Source of the DNA: Eutreptiella sp. 'Long Island Sound 2002' | Lineage: Eukaryota; Euglenozoa; Euglenophyceae; Eutreptiales; Eutreptiaceae | Assembly: GCA_964036045.1 (NCBI GenBank) | Contig: OZ038383.1 | Coordinates: forward strand, 63,307,725-63,371,724 | Direction: 5' to 3' | DNA: 64,000 nt | Part shown: piece after piece, positions 21,601 through 30,308 of the stretch | Position numbering within the stretch: position 1 is the first letter of the stretch | Layout of the letters: each line of letters starts with the position of its first letter | Notes under the pieces: model-generated | Databases searched by the model: none | What the model was told of the DNA's origin: nothing | Seen by the model: the letters and a program-made list of their open reading frames with translations, nothing else | Program-made: the position numbers and the translations under genes

Positions 21601-23611
21601 CCGAGATGGAACTCTCAAGCACAGCTACCCTGATGACAAGTGGGGCCTAGTACCCGTGGGCTAGTGGAACTGGAAATGGAACCAGGCCAGGGGGAACTAC
21701 TCCACCTATGAGCAGGAATTGCTCGCGGGTATGCTGGTGCTATCCTCTCAGGCACGACTGTTGGGGAGTAACCCTGTGGTCTGGCTGTGCGACCAAGAGG
21801 CGGTCCGCACTTTCCAGAAAGGTCCCCAACCTGAGAAGGCCAGGCTACGGCGCTGGTGGACCTACCTCAGCCAACTGCGGCTGACGGTACACCATATCCA
21901 CGGAGTGAAGAACGAGTGTGCAGACTACATCAGCCGCAACAACTTCGACGCCCTGATTGGTGCCCGGTCTGAAGCGTTGGCTAAGGAGGTGTTCAGCCGT
22001 ATGGACGGGCACTTGGACCTGAACATGACTATGATACGCCCCCTAGATGGACTCCAACAAGCAGAGTACCTGAAGGAGTTTGGGGATATCTACAAGCGCC
22101 TGGAGAAACGCCTTGACCCCCTCCTGGTGAACCAAGAACAGTGGAAGAGGGACAAGAGCTACCTCTGCCACGAGGACCGCATCCTGGTACCCAGTGACAG
22201 AGTCCCAGCGCTGCTGAAGTGGACCCATGAGTCCAGCGGTCATTTGGGTGCTGACCGTACCCTGAGGCTGTTCAAGCAGTGGTTCCACACTACGTGGACT
22301 GATGACCAACTGCGGAAGACCCTCCAGCCTATCGTGGACAAGTGCCCGTGTAGGTCCTGCAAACCGGGGGATATCAGGGACAGGGGTCTCTACTCGACCC
22401 TGCCCATCCCTCACTGTGCTAACAGTGTTCTCTACGTGGACTACACGGAGATGCCGAAGGTCGGGGGCTATGACTTCGCCCTCGTGGTAACCTGTGGGTT
22501 GAACAGGTTTACCAGGGTGTTCCCATGTACCAAGCACATTATCGGGGAGGAGACTATCAAGAGACTCCTGGAGGAGTGGTTTTGTGTCTATGGGGTGCCC
22601 AAAGAGATCAACTCCGATGAGGACGCACGAGTACGCTCAGATACCGGCTGGTACAAGAGGGTCCTGAGATCCCTCAATGTCCAGGTGTCGACGGGGATCC
22701 CCTACTCTCACACGAGCAACCTCCTATGTGAGCGACATATTCGTGTCCTCAAGGAGAATGTAAGGATATGGTGCAAAACTGAACGCACCAGAGACTGGGT
22801 GAGACTACTCCCCATCATATCCTTGATGATGAACTCCCAAGAGAGTTTGGCGACTGGCTACTCGCCCCATGAGCTATTCCTGGGGCGCCCGGCGTGGTTC
22901 CTACATGCTCCCCATCCAGAAGACACCCATTCTTCTGTGGGTGAGTGGGTCCAAGAGTAACAAGCGAAGGTGGACAAGGCCAAGGCTATGCTCGAGAGAG
23001 TGAGGGAGCGTAAGTGGAACAAGAAGAACAAGCACCGAGTACCTGCCACCTACCAAGAAGGGGACTGGGTGCTGGTGCACCACAGCCGACTACCCGCCTG
23101 GCCACGCTCTACCAGCGAGGACCCAAACTTCGGGCCCTACAAGATTCTATCTGTGGATGGTCACCGTATAACAGTGCAGTGTTCTCCCCGTCTAGGGGGG
23201 ACCCTGGTGTGCGCTGCTCAACACCTGAAGCGCTACTATGATCCTGAAGACCTCTGTGGGGAGGAGTGGCAGCTGAACGACGAGGAAATCGCCGCCCTAG
23301 ACCTACAAGGGGCTGCCAGCCCTATGCAAGTTGAAGGGGACCTCCCCGACATGAACGCCGGGGAGATGGCTAAGGAGGGCTTCTACCTGGTAAAGTCTGT
23401 CCTACGCCACCGCCATCGCCAGGGTTGGCGCTTCCTCACCCTATGGGAAGGGTTTGGAGTCGACGAGGCCACCTGGGAGCCCTTCTCAGCCTTTGTTCTA
23501 CCTGAGGGACGCGTAAACTCAGTTCTGGTAGAGTACCTGTCCCAGAACAACCTTGGTGAGTTGCTGAGGCTCGCTGAGACGCTTGCCTCCAAGACTAAAG
23601 CTAGGGACTGA
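18680..23611 (+). pseudogene. pol: pol of element A: protease, RT, RNase H, integrase, chromodomain (five stops)
   Basis: Collinear with the open pol of element B in one unbroken frame, ending at TGA 23609. Protease LDTGATIS lies near 18757-18780; RT has VVDYGEL and the HVDDV active site; RNase H begins EIDVSN (B has VTDASN, so the first catalytic position is kept as Asp in changed surroundings). The integrase keeps HESSGH, CPCRSC and D, D, E; the chromodomain lies near 23375-23490. Premature stops: TAG 19436 (Glu in B), TGA 21314 (Tyr), TAG 21404 (Glu), TAG 21662 (His), TAA 22958 (Gln). No frameshift was found over 4.9 kb, which is odd for so many stops. It is a dead copy. Confidence 0.9.
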
Positions 23612-25220
23612 ACCCTACCCTTACCTGCCTAAGCGTATGTGTGAGTGTGCTACTCCTAAGGTGCTGAGAGCAAGCTGCAGAAATGGTGTCCTGATTACAC
23701 CAAAGTCTGCCCGCTGGCTAAACCTGGAGGATGTCTTACCGGTGCCACGGGGTACGCCCCGGGTCTCTCCTCCCCTAAGAGCCAAATTTCTGTGCTGGCG
23801 CAAAACCTTGGGGGAATACCCAGGATACTAATCCAGGTATTGTTTTCCCTACCTATCTGCCTACTACAGGGGAGGGGTGGCCAAAAGCTATGAAGGCTTG
23901 AAAACGCCTATTTCCTACGATGGCCAAAATCTAGCCTAACCACTGCCGCTGCCCACCAACCCCGCTAAAATTGCAGAAAAAGGCTGGGACAGTGACACAC
24001 GCACTATAGGTCCTACACACCCTACAGTAGCACCATCCTGGTGGGCGAGCACTTCAGCAACTGGCTCAAGTCCCCACTCAGGACTACCACTCCTACACGC
24101 ACGCTCTACTGGGTGGCATTGAAGGAGGAGTCACGAGCGCTAGCGGCTCACCTGTGAGATTGCAAGAAAACACAGAGCTACTAAGCGTCTGTGGCCTAAC
24201 AGGGACGCCACAACGCGTTTCCCTGCTGGGGCTTGGAGGGAGGGAGTGCTCTTTGGCGTGCACAGCGCATATGTTGATGAAGTCGGACTCCCTGCTCTGC
24301 CACAGGCACAGGCGGAGTTATTTGTTTGTGTGATCAGCGCCCTTGTTTAGCGGGGCATGCAAAAAATCAATCGCTGCTGCACCAATCACCCTGACCTTCC
24401 CACCTGTAAAGCAAAGGCAAATGACTGAGGATTTCGGCTGAGGAACCAAGACTACCTCCCCGTATTATACCCTTCTCACGTAGCCCTATAATATATTGTC
24501 CTCAAACCTCAGTACAAGCAAGCAAGCTTAAGGAACTCCACCCGCTCTCTTATAGAACGTGGGGTGGAGCCCCTGGGTAACCTAAACAAGGGTTGTACCG
24601 AGCGCACCACGCGTGGCCTACCCTTTAATGCGTGTGCGAATGCACGAGCATGCACGAGTTTTCCAACCTGACAACCTTGATCAATCCTTCCTCCTAATCT
24701 TACCCACAATCACGAACTCGACCAGGGGGTGGCCCCACCTGCGCTTACCTACATTACCTACCGCTGGACAGTGAAGCAAGGGGAGGGAAAAAGCGAAGCA
24801 CAAGCGAGACACGACGCTATGCATAAGTGTGTATGTTCTAATCAGTGCAACTAAAAGGGTGGTTGTGCTGTAAGAGCAGTGGTCACGGTTGCCCGGCATT
24901 GCACCGCGGGGCAGGACCGTTAGCCCCCCGTGACAACCACTCCCTGGCCGAAGGCCATCTGTTTTTTTCCCTAATCTCACCTCTAATCACCTGCAAGCTT
25001 TCTAATCTAGCCCTCTATCGTTTGTTAGCGCTGCTACAAGGCACCTTCACGGAGACACAAGACGAGCAATGTGCATGCTGCATACGAGACGAGCACACCT
25101 GTGGTTTATACCTGATTCATTGAAGTCTTTTCCTTGATTTTCGCATTCTTGGAATTTTGATTCTGTCTGTCAGTGTGGGTGAGATCTTTATGTTTATTTA
25201 TTAATGTATGTCTCGTCATT
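23612..25220 (+). other. 3' untranslated region of element A, first part
   Basis: Homologous to 37740-39233 of element B and with no supported gene. Short frames here and in B differ from each other and are not conserved as proteins. It ends at GTCATT (25215-25220), where the 18-kb block begins. Confidence 0.75.
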
Positions 25221-25587
25221 TTTGCTCATGCGCGACAGCGCGCTGGTAGATCGGGCGGCTGGGAGAGGGCCCCGGCCGCCACCGGAACCCCTGAACCTGA
25301 ACTAGAAGTGAAAACGGCCATCTGGAGCAAGTGGCGTGTTTTTTTCGCATCTGAAAGGAAACTATAATATGCATCGGACTCGGAATTAAATTCCGCACAA
25401 ACTGATGTGAGCGAAAAATGCTCAAATGCAGTAGAAAAATTGACCTTTTGGGCAGACGGCAATTCCGAATGTGCGATAATTTCGGGACAGAGCGTTATGT
25501 GTTACGGACATGAATTATTCTGTTTCGGACATGACTCTTTTACTGACATGAAATTATTGTTTCCTTTACAGATATGAAATTATTTAG
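25221..25587. other. Spacer before the 28-bp array
   Basis: No gene is seen. From 25508 to 25587 there are three imperfect repeats of GACATGAATTATT-like sequence about 30 bp apart, leading into the array. Confidence 0.4.
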
Positions 25588-26371
25588 CCCATGGATCTCC
25601 TTGGGCGAACCCTTGCCCATGGATCTCCTTGGGCCAACCCTTGCCCATGGATCTCCTTGGGCCAACCCTTGCCCATGGATCTCCTTGGGCCAACCCTTGC
25701 CCATGGATCTCCTTGGGCCAACCCTTGCCCATGGATCTCCTTGGGCCAACCCTTGCCCATGGATCTCCTTGGGCCAACCCTTGCCCATGGATCTCCTTGG
25801 GCCAACCCTTGCCCATGGATCTCCTTGGGCCAACCCTTGCCCTTGGATCTCCTTGGGCCAACCCCTGCCCATGGATCTCCTTGGGCCAACCCTTGCCCAT
25901 GGATCTCCTTGGGCCAACCCTTGCCCATGGATGTCCTTGGGCCAACCCTTGCCCATGGATCTCCTTGGGCCAACCCTTGCCCTTGGATCTCCTTGGGCCA
26001 ACCCTTGCCCATGGATCTCCTTGGGCCAACCCTTGCCCATGGATGTCCTTGGGCCAACCCTTGCCCGGGGATTTCCTTGGGCCAACCCTTGCCCATGGAT
26101 CTCCTTGGGCCAACCCTTGCCCTTGGATCTCCTTGGGCCAACCCTTGCCCATGGATCTCCTTGGGCCAACCCTTGCCCATGGATCTCCTTGGGCCAACCC
26201 CTGCCCATGGATCTCCTTGGGCCAACCCCTGCCCATGGATCTCCTTGGGCCAACCTTTGCCCATGGATCTCCTTGGGCCAAACCTTGCCCATGGATCTCC
26301 TTGGGCCAACCCTTGCCCATGGATCTCCTTGGGCCAACCCTTGCCCATGGATCTCCTCGGACCAACCGTTG
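25588..26371. repeat. 28-bp minisatellite, 28 copies
   Basis: The unit is CCCATGGATCTCCTTGGGCC plus AACCCTTG. It occurs every 28 bp from 25588 to 26344 without indels. Variants recur with higher-order spacing: the CCCTTGG variant at 25840, 25980 and 26120, exactly five units apart. The unit lacks stop codons in the frames it creates on both strands, which produces long spurious frames. Confidence 0.95.
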
Positions 26372-26450
26372 CCTGTGTACCCCGTGGTGTGCAGCAGCTG
26401 GGGTGCTTGCACCCCCTGCTGCTGCACAAGATGAACAGTGAGGGCAAAGT

Positions 26451-26636
26451 GCCCCAGCCCCCCCCCCCCGGTTTGCAAATGTAAACCCTTGCTGCTGCAT
26501 GTCATGAACACTGAGGCTGAATTTGTTGTCCCCCCCCCCGAATGGCAAATGTAACTTTCCATTGAGGGACCCCCCCCCCCCCCCTCTGCAGAAGCCCCCC
26601 CCCCAATTGGCAGAAATTGAGCCCCCCCCTCCCCCC
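26451..26636. repeat. C-run cluster
   Basis: Five C-tracts of 7 to about 18 bases, two followed by a similar TTTGCAAATGTAA or GGCAAATGTAA word. Similar C-tracts occur at 41509-41640, on the other side of element B. Confidence 0.7.
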
Positions 26637-26638
26637 TT

Positions 26639-27271
26639 GTGGAATGCGAGCTAGTTACATGGCACTGCCAGAAATTGCACATCAGACAGTGGCGTCTTGC
26701 GGCCTTGGGCCAGTATGTTACGCAAAACCTTCCCAGAAGCATTGTGCTACATGCCATGCCTTCTGACGCACCAGCACACAATACACTGCTGCGCAGGGTG
26801 ATTGCACAACACAGCAGACATAAACGAGCATGTCCACATCTGGAGAGGGGGCCTCCAAGGGGTACCAGACTTTTGACCACCCATTGCTCTCTTCCCCTCC
26901 TGCAATCATCATCCCCTCCTGTGATGCATGCATGTCATTTCTGCACAGGCATCCAACGAACCGCAGTAGTGCCCTTCAAACAGCGCTTCAATACCCAGCC
27001 AGGGACATCGCAAAGTTGTGAAGCCTTGTACATCAACAAGAAACGTTTTGAGGTGCCCGTGGGGTACACTGGTAACCTGCGCCACAACGAACAGAAATGT
27101 GATGATTTCTGGAAGGTCATTGTACATGACAGGCACAAGTCTTCGGAGATCCGCCTTTTACCTGCGAACCAGGCACGCGCAGAGGCCTTTGAGAAATTGA
27201 CGGGCCAGAAGTTTTCCAGAGAGCAGCGTGTCTTTCTGCGGGTGTGTGGTCAGTACATGGAAGAAGAATGA
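26639..27271 (+). CDS. Hypothetical frame, 210 aa, whose 3' end seeds the 487-bp array
   Basis: ATG 26639 to TGA 27269. The first ~125 residues look random. From about residue 127 (CEALYINKKRFEVPVGYTGN, then FWKVIVHDRHKSSEIRLLP) the sequence looks like real protein and ends AFEKLTGQKFSREQRVFLRV...MEEE. The last ~31 codons and the following DNA are repeated three more times downstream. I recognise no family. It may be the last exon of an unseen gene. Confidence 0.3.
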   Translation: MECELVTWHCQKLHIRQWRLAALGQYVTQNLPRSIVLHAMPSDAPAHNTLLRRVIAQHSRHKRACPHLERGPPRGTRLLTTHCSLPLLQSSSPPVMHACHFCTGIQRTAVVPFKQRFNTQPGTSQSCEALYINKKRFEVPVGYTGNLRHNEQKCDDFWKVIVHDRHKSSEIRLLPANQARAEAFEKLTGQKFSREQRVFLRVCGQYMEEE

Positions 27272-29235
27272 CAGTGATCCCCACTGTTTGCCTGTCCACA
27301 CAAGCAGTGTGTCGTGGTTGCTGAGTGGGGACCGCTTTTCACACACAGAGTGATCCAGGCAGGTTTTTTCTGCAATGCAAAGTGCCACCCACCTTTCTGT
27401 ACATTACTGCAGTGTCTGACAGCCATAGTCATCAACTCCTGGGACATTTGCATCCCAACACATCCGTTCCTGCATTGTATGCTCATTTTCTGGAGGTTTG
27501 GCAGTCTGCCCAGTGAGTCCCAAGTTCCTGATGCCTTGCTCAGATTTTGTTCACAGGGAGGTTTTTTTCACGGTTTTTGTGGCGCATTTCTTCTGCAGTG
27601 CATTGTGCCACCCACGTGCCTGTGCTGCAGTGTCTGCCAGCTGCAGAGGCGCACAGAGGCCTTTGAGAAATTGACGGGCCAGAAGTTTTCCAGAGAGCAG
27701 CGTGCCTTTCTGCGGGTGTGTGGTCAGTACATGGAAGAAGAATGACAGTGATCCCCCTTGTTTGCCTGTCCACACAAGCAGTGTGTCGTGGTTGCTGAGT
27801 GGGGACCGCTTTTCACACGCAGAGTGATCCAGGCAGGTTTTTTCTGCTCATGCCTTCTGCAATGCAAAGTGGCACCCACCTTTCTGTACATTACTGCAGT
27901 GTCTGACAGCCATAGTCATCAACTCCTGGGACATTTGCATCCCAACACATCCGTTCCTGCATTGTATGCTCATTTTCTGGAGGCTTGGCAGTCTGCCCAG
28001 TCAGTCTCAAGTTCCTGATGCCTTGCTCAGATTTTGTTCAAAGGGAGGTTTTTTTCACGGTTTTTGTGGCGCATTTCTTCTGCAGTGCATTGTGCCACCC
28101 AAGTGCCTGTGCTGCAGTGTCTGCCAGCCGCAGAGGCGCGCAGAGGCCTTTGAGAAATTGACGGGCCAGAAGTTTTCCAGAGAGCAGCGTGCCTTTCTGC
28201 GGGTGTGTGGTCAGTACATGGAAGAAGAATGACAGTGATCCCCCTTGTTTGCCTGTCCACACAAGCAGTGTGTCGTGGTTGCTGAGTGGGGACCGCTTTT
28301 CACACGCAGAGTGATCCAGGCAGGTTTTTTCTGCTCATTCCTTCTGCAACGCAAAGTGGCACCCACCTTTCTGTACATTACTGCAGTGTCTGACAGCCAT
28401 AGTCATCAACACCTGGGACATTTGCATCCCAACACATCCGTTCCTGCATTGTATGCTCATTTTCTGGATGTTTGGCAGTCTGCCCAGTCAGTCCCAATTT
28501 CCTGATGCCTTGCTCAGATTTTGTTCACAGGGAGGTTTTTTTCACGGTTTTTGTGGCGCATTTCTTCTGCAGTGCATTGTGCCACCCAAGTGCCTGTGCT
28601 GCACTGTCTGCCAGCCGCAGAGGCGCGCAGAGGCCTTTGAGAAATTGACGGGCCAGAAGTTTTCCAGAGAGCAGCGTGTCTTTCTGCGGGTGTGTGGTCA
28701 GTACATGGAAGAAGAATGACAGTGATCCCCCCTGTTTGCCTGTCCACACAAGCAGTGTGTCGTGGTTGCTGAGTGGGGGCCGCTTTTCACACGCAGAGTG
28801 ATCCAGGCAGGTTTTTTCTGCTTATTCTTTCTGCAATGCAAAGTGCCACCCACCTTTCTGTACATTACTGCAGTGTCTGACAGCCATAGTCATCAACTCC
28901 TGGGACATTTGCATCCCAACACATCCGTTCCTGCATTGTATGCTCATTTTCTGGAGGCTTGGCAGTCTGCCCAGTCAGTCTCAAGTTCCTGATGCCTTGC
29001 TCGGATTTTGTTCACAGGGAGGTTTTTTTCACGGTTTTTGTGGCGCATTTCTTCTGCAGTGCATTGTGCCACCCAAGTGCCTGTGCTGCAGTGTCTGCCA
29101 GCCATAGTGATCAACTCCTGAGAACCCTGCATTCAACACATCCGTTCCTGCATTGTGTGCTCAATTTTTGCAGCTTTTGCTGTCTGCCTAGTCAGTCCCA
29201 ACGTTCAGATTCCTTGCTCAGACTCTGTTTAGAGG
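27181..29235. repeat. 487-bp tandem array, four full copies plus a decayed fifth
   Basis: The anchor AGAGGCCTTTGAGAAATTGA starts at 27181, 27655, 28142 and 28629 (spacings 474, 487, 487). Each copy carries the final ~31 codons of the frame above, its stop, and ~390 bp of 3' flank. From about 29100 a diverged partial copy continues to about 29235. Nothing else is seen up to the LTR at 29413. Confidence 0.9.
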
Positions 29236-29407
29236 CATTATTCGGTGCGCAAAGCCGAGTGGCATTGCCTCGTAGGGGTTGTTTTCAAGCACTACTCAGT
29301 GGCTGCACAATTTTGCCCATAATTTCATGCTTAAGTTTTGCTCGGTTCAAATATCTTCAGATGGCGGTCAACATGGACGGACCAAGGTGCACACAGGGAG
29401 GGATGCT

Positions 29408-29412
29408 GGTTC
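29408..29412 (+). repeat. 5-bp target-site duplication, left (element B)
   Basis: GGTTC directly before the 5' LTR, repeated at 40809-40813 directly after the 3' LTR. The match extends to CTGGTTC if LTR-end bases are counted. Confidence 0.8.
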
Positions 29413-30210
29413 AGTAAGAAAAAGTGCTTTTCCATTGCTTTGGGACATACTCTAGTTGTATTAGAGATGCACTGAGCATCCATGCATTTTTATCTTAGTA
29501 TTGGTCCAGCCAAAAGTGGTGAGAACACATTTTGACCTATGGCACCAAACACCCAATCAGGATATGGAGTGGACCCCTTAATCCCCTTTCAATCAGAAGT
29601 AAAACATCTTTTCCTGAGTTGACTGAGCACTGACATACCTAAGGTAGAGCCTATGAATTTATCTATGTTTTTCCATGAATACTTATCTGCCCTAGTGGTA
29701 TGCACCATAGGGGGTTAGGCACCTCTTTTTGAGAGGTCCTGGGTTCAATTCCTGGTCAGCCTAACTAAGTAGGAAGATCCCATGTGACATGGCAGTGACC
29801 TCATCGCCACATACCATGCCACCTCAGCACATATGGGACCCAAAACAAAGAGTGCACATCTCCTAAGATGGCACTATGGAGAGAGAGTGATCCTGAGGCA
29901 GTTTTCTAACTCTTTTCCCAAAACATTTCAGCTATCTCTGTGAATATGCATTCATTTGTATCCTGAGTTGCAGTTTCTGTGAATATCTAATCATCTTTCA
30001 CTGTTTACGCTGCAGCCCTTCATGCTTTGATCCTGAATTACCTTCTCCTTGCATACTATTGGCTTGGGCTATCCTGTATTGAGTTGGCTTTACTGTATTT
30101 CAACAAACAAAAGCTTTTCATCATCCAAAACCAGCAGCAGGACACCCTACAGCAACAACAAGCAGCAGGAGAAGCAAAAACACAGTGCTGAAAACACTAT
30201 AAACTTTCCT
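29413..30210 (+). repeat. 5' LTR of element B
   Basis: It matches 40011-40808 base for base except two substitutions (one within GACCTATGG[C/A]ACC and one at 30208). Termini are AG...CT rather than the usual TG...CA. It contains a tRNA-like segment at 29681-29769. A TATA-like TATAAA at 30199-30204, close to the LTR end, is too near the edge to be called a promoter. Confidence 0.95.
29681..29769 (+). ncRNA. tRNA-like segment in the 5' LTR of B
   Basis: ACCTC-TTTTTGA-GAGGT forms a perfect 5-bp anticodon-like arm with a 7-base loop. CTGGG-TTCAATT-CCTGG forms a T-arm, and GGTTCAATTCC (29742-29752) fits the Pol III B-box. Outer bases are partly complementary (ACTTA/TAAGT). Only one base separates the arms, so it is not a normal tRNA. 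Copies lie in the 3' LTR (40279-40367) and in the LTR of A (44261-44349). Confidence 0.45.
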
Positions 30211-30222
30211 GGTAGCAAGAGG
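30210..30222 (+). promoter_or_regulatory. tRNA primer binding site of element B
   Basis: TGGTAGCAAGAGG at the LTR edge, identical to that of element A. It is compatible with initiator tRNA-Met with one bulged A. Confidence 0.65.
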
Positions 30223-30308
30223 CAGCCTGTCTCTGTGCACCGGCAGCGACCCCGCGCCGTACAACCAGTGCTCCGAGCAGGCAAACATAAGCAGAAGGGT
30301 GGATTAAG

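Noticed and set aside
25540-26880. Minus-strand 446-codon frame and five similar frames on both strands
   Set aside because: They are the 28-bp minisatellite read in different frames; the peptide is just the repeat and there is no independent protein signal.
29681-29769. Functional tRNA-Lys(UUU) gene in the LTR
   Set aside because: The 3' half resembles tRNA-Lys, but only one base separates the anticodon and T arms and no proper D arm or acceptor stem pairs.
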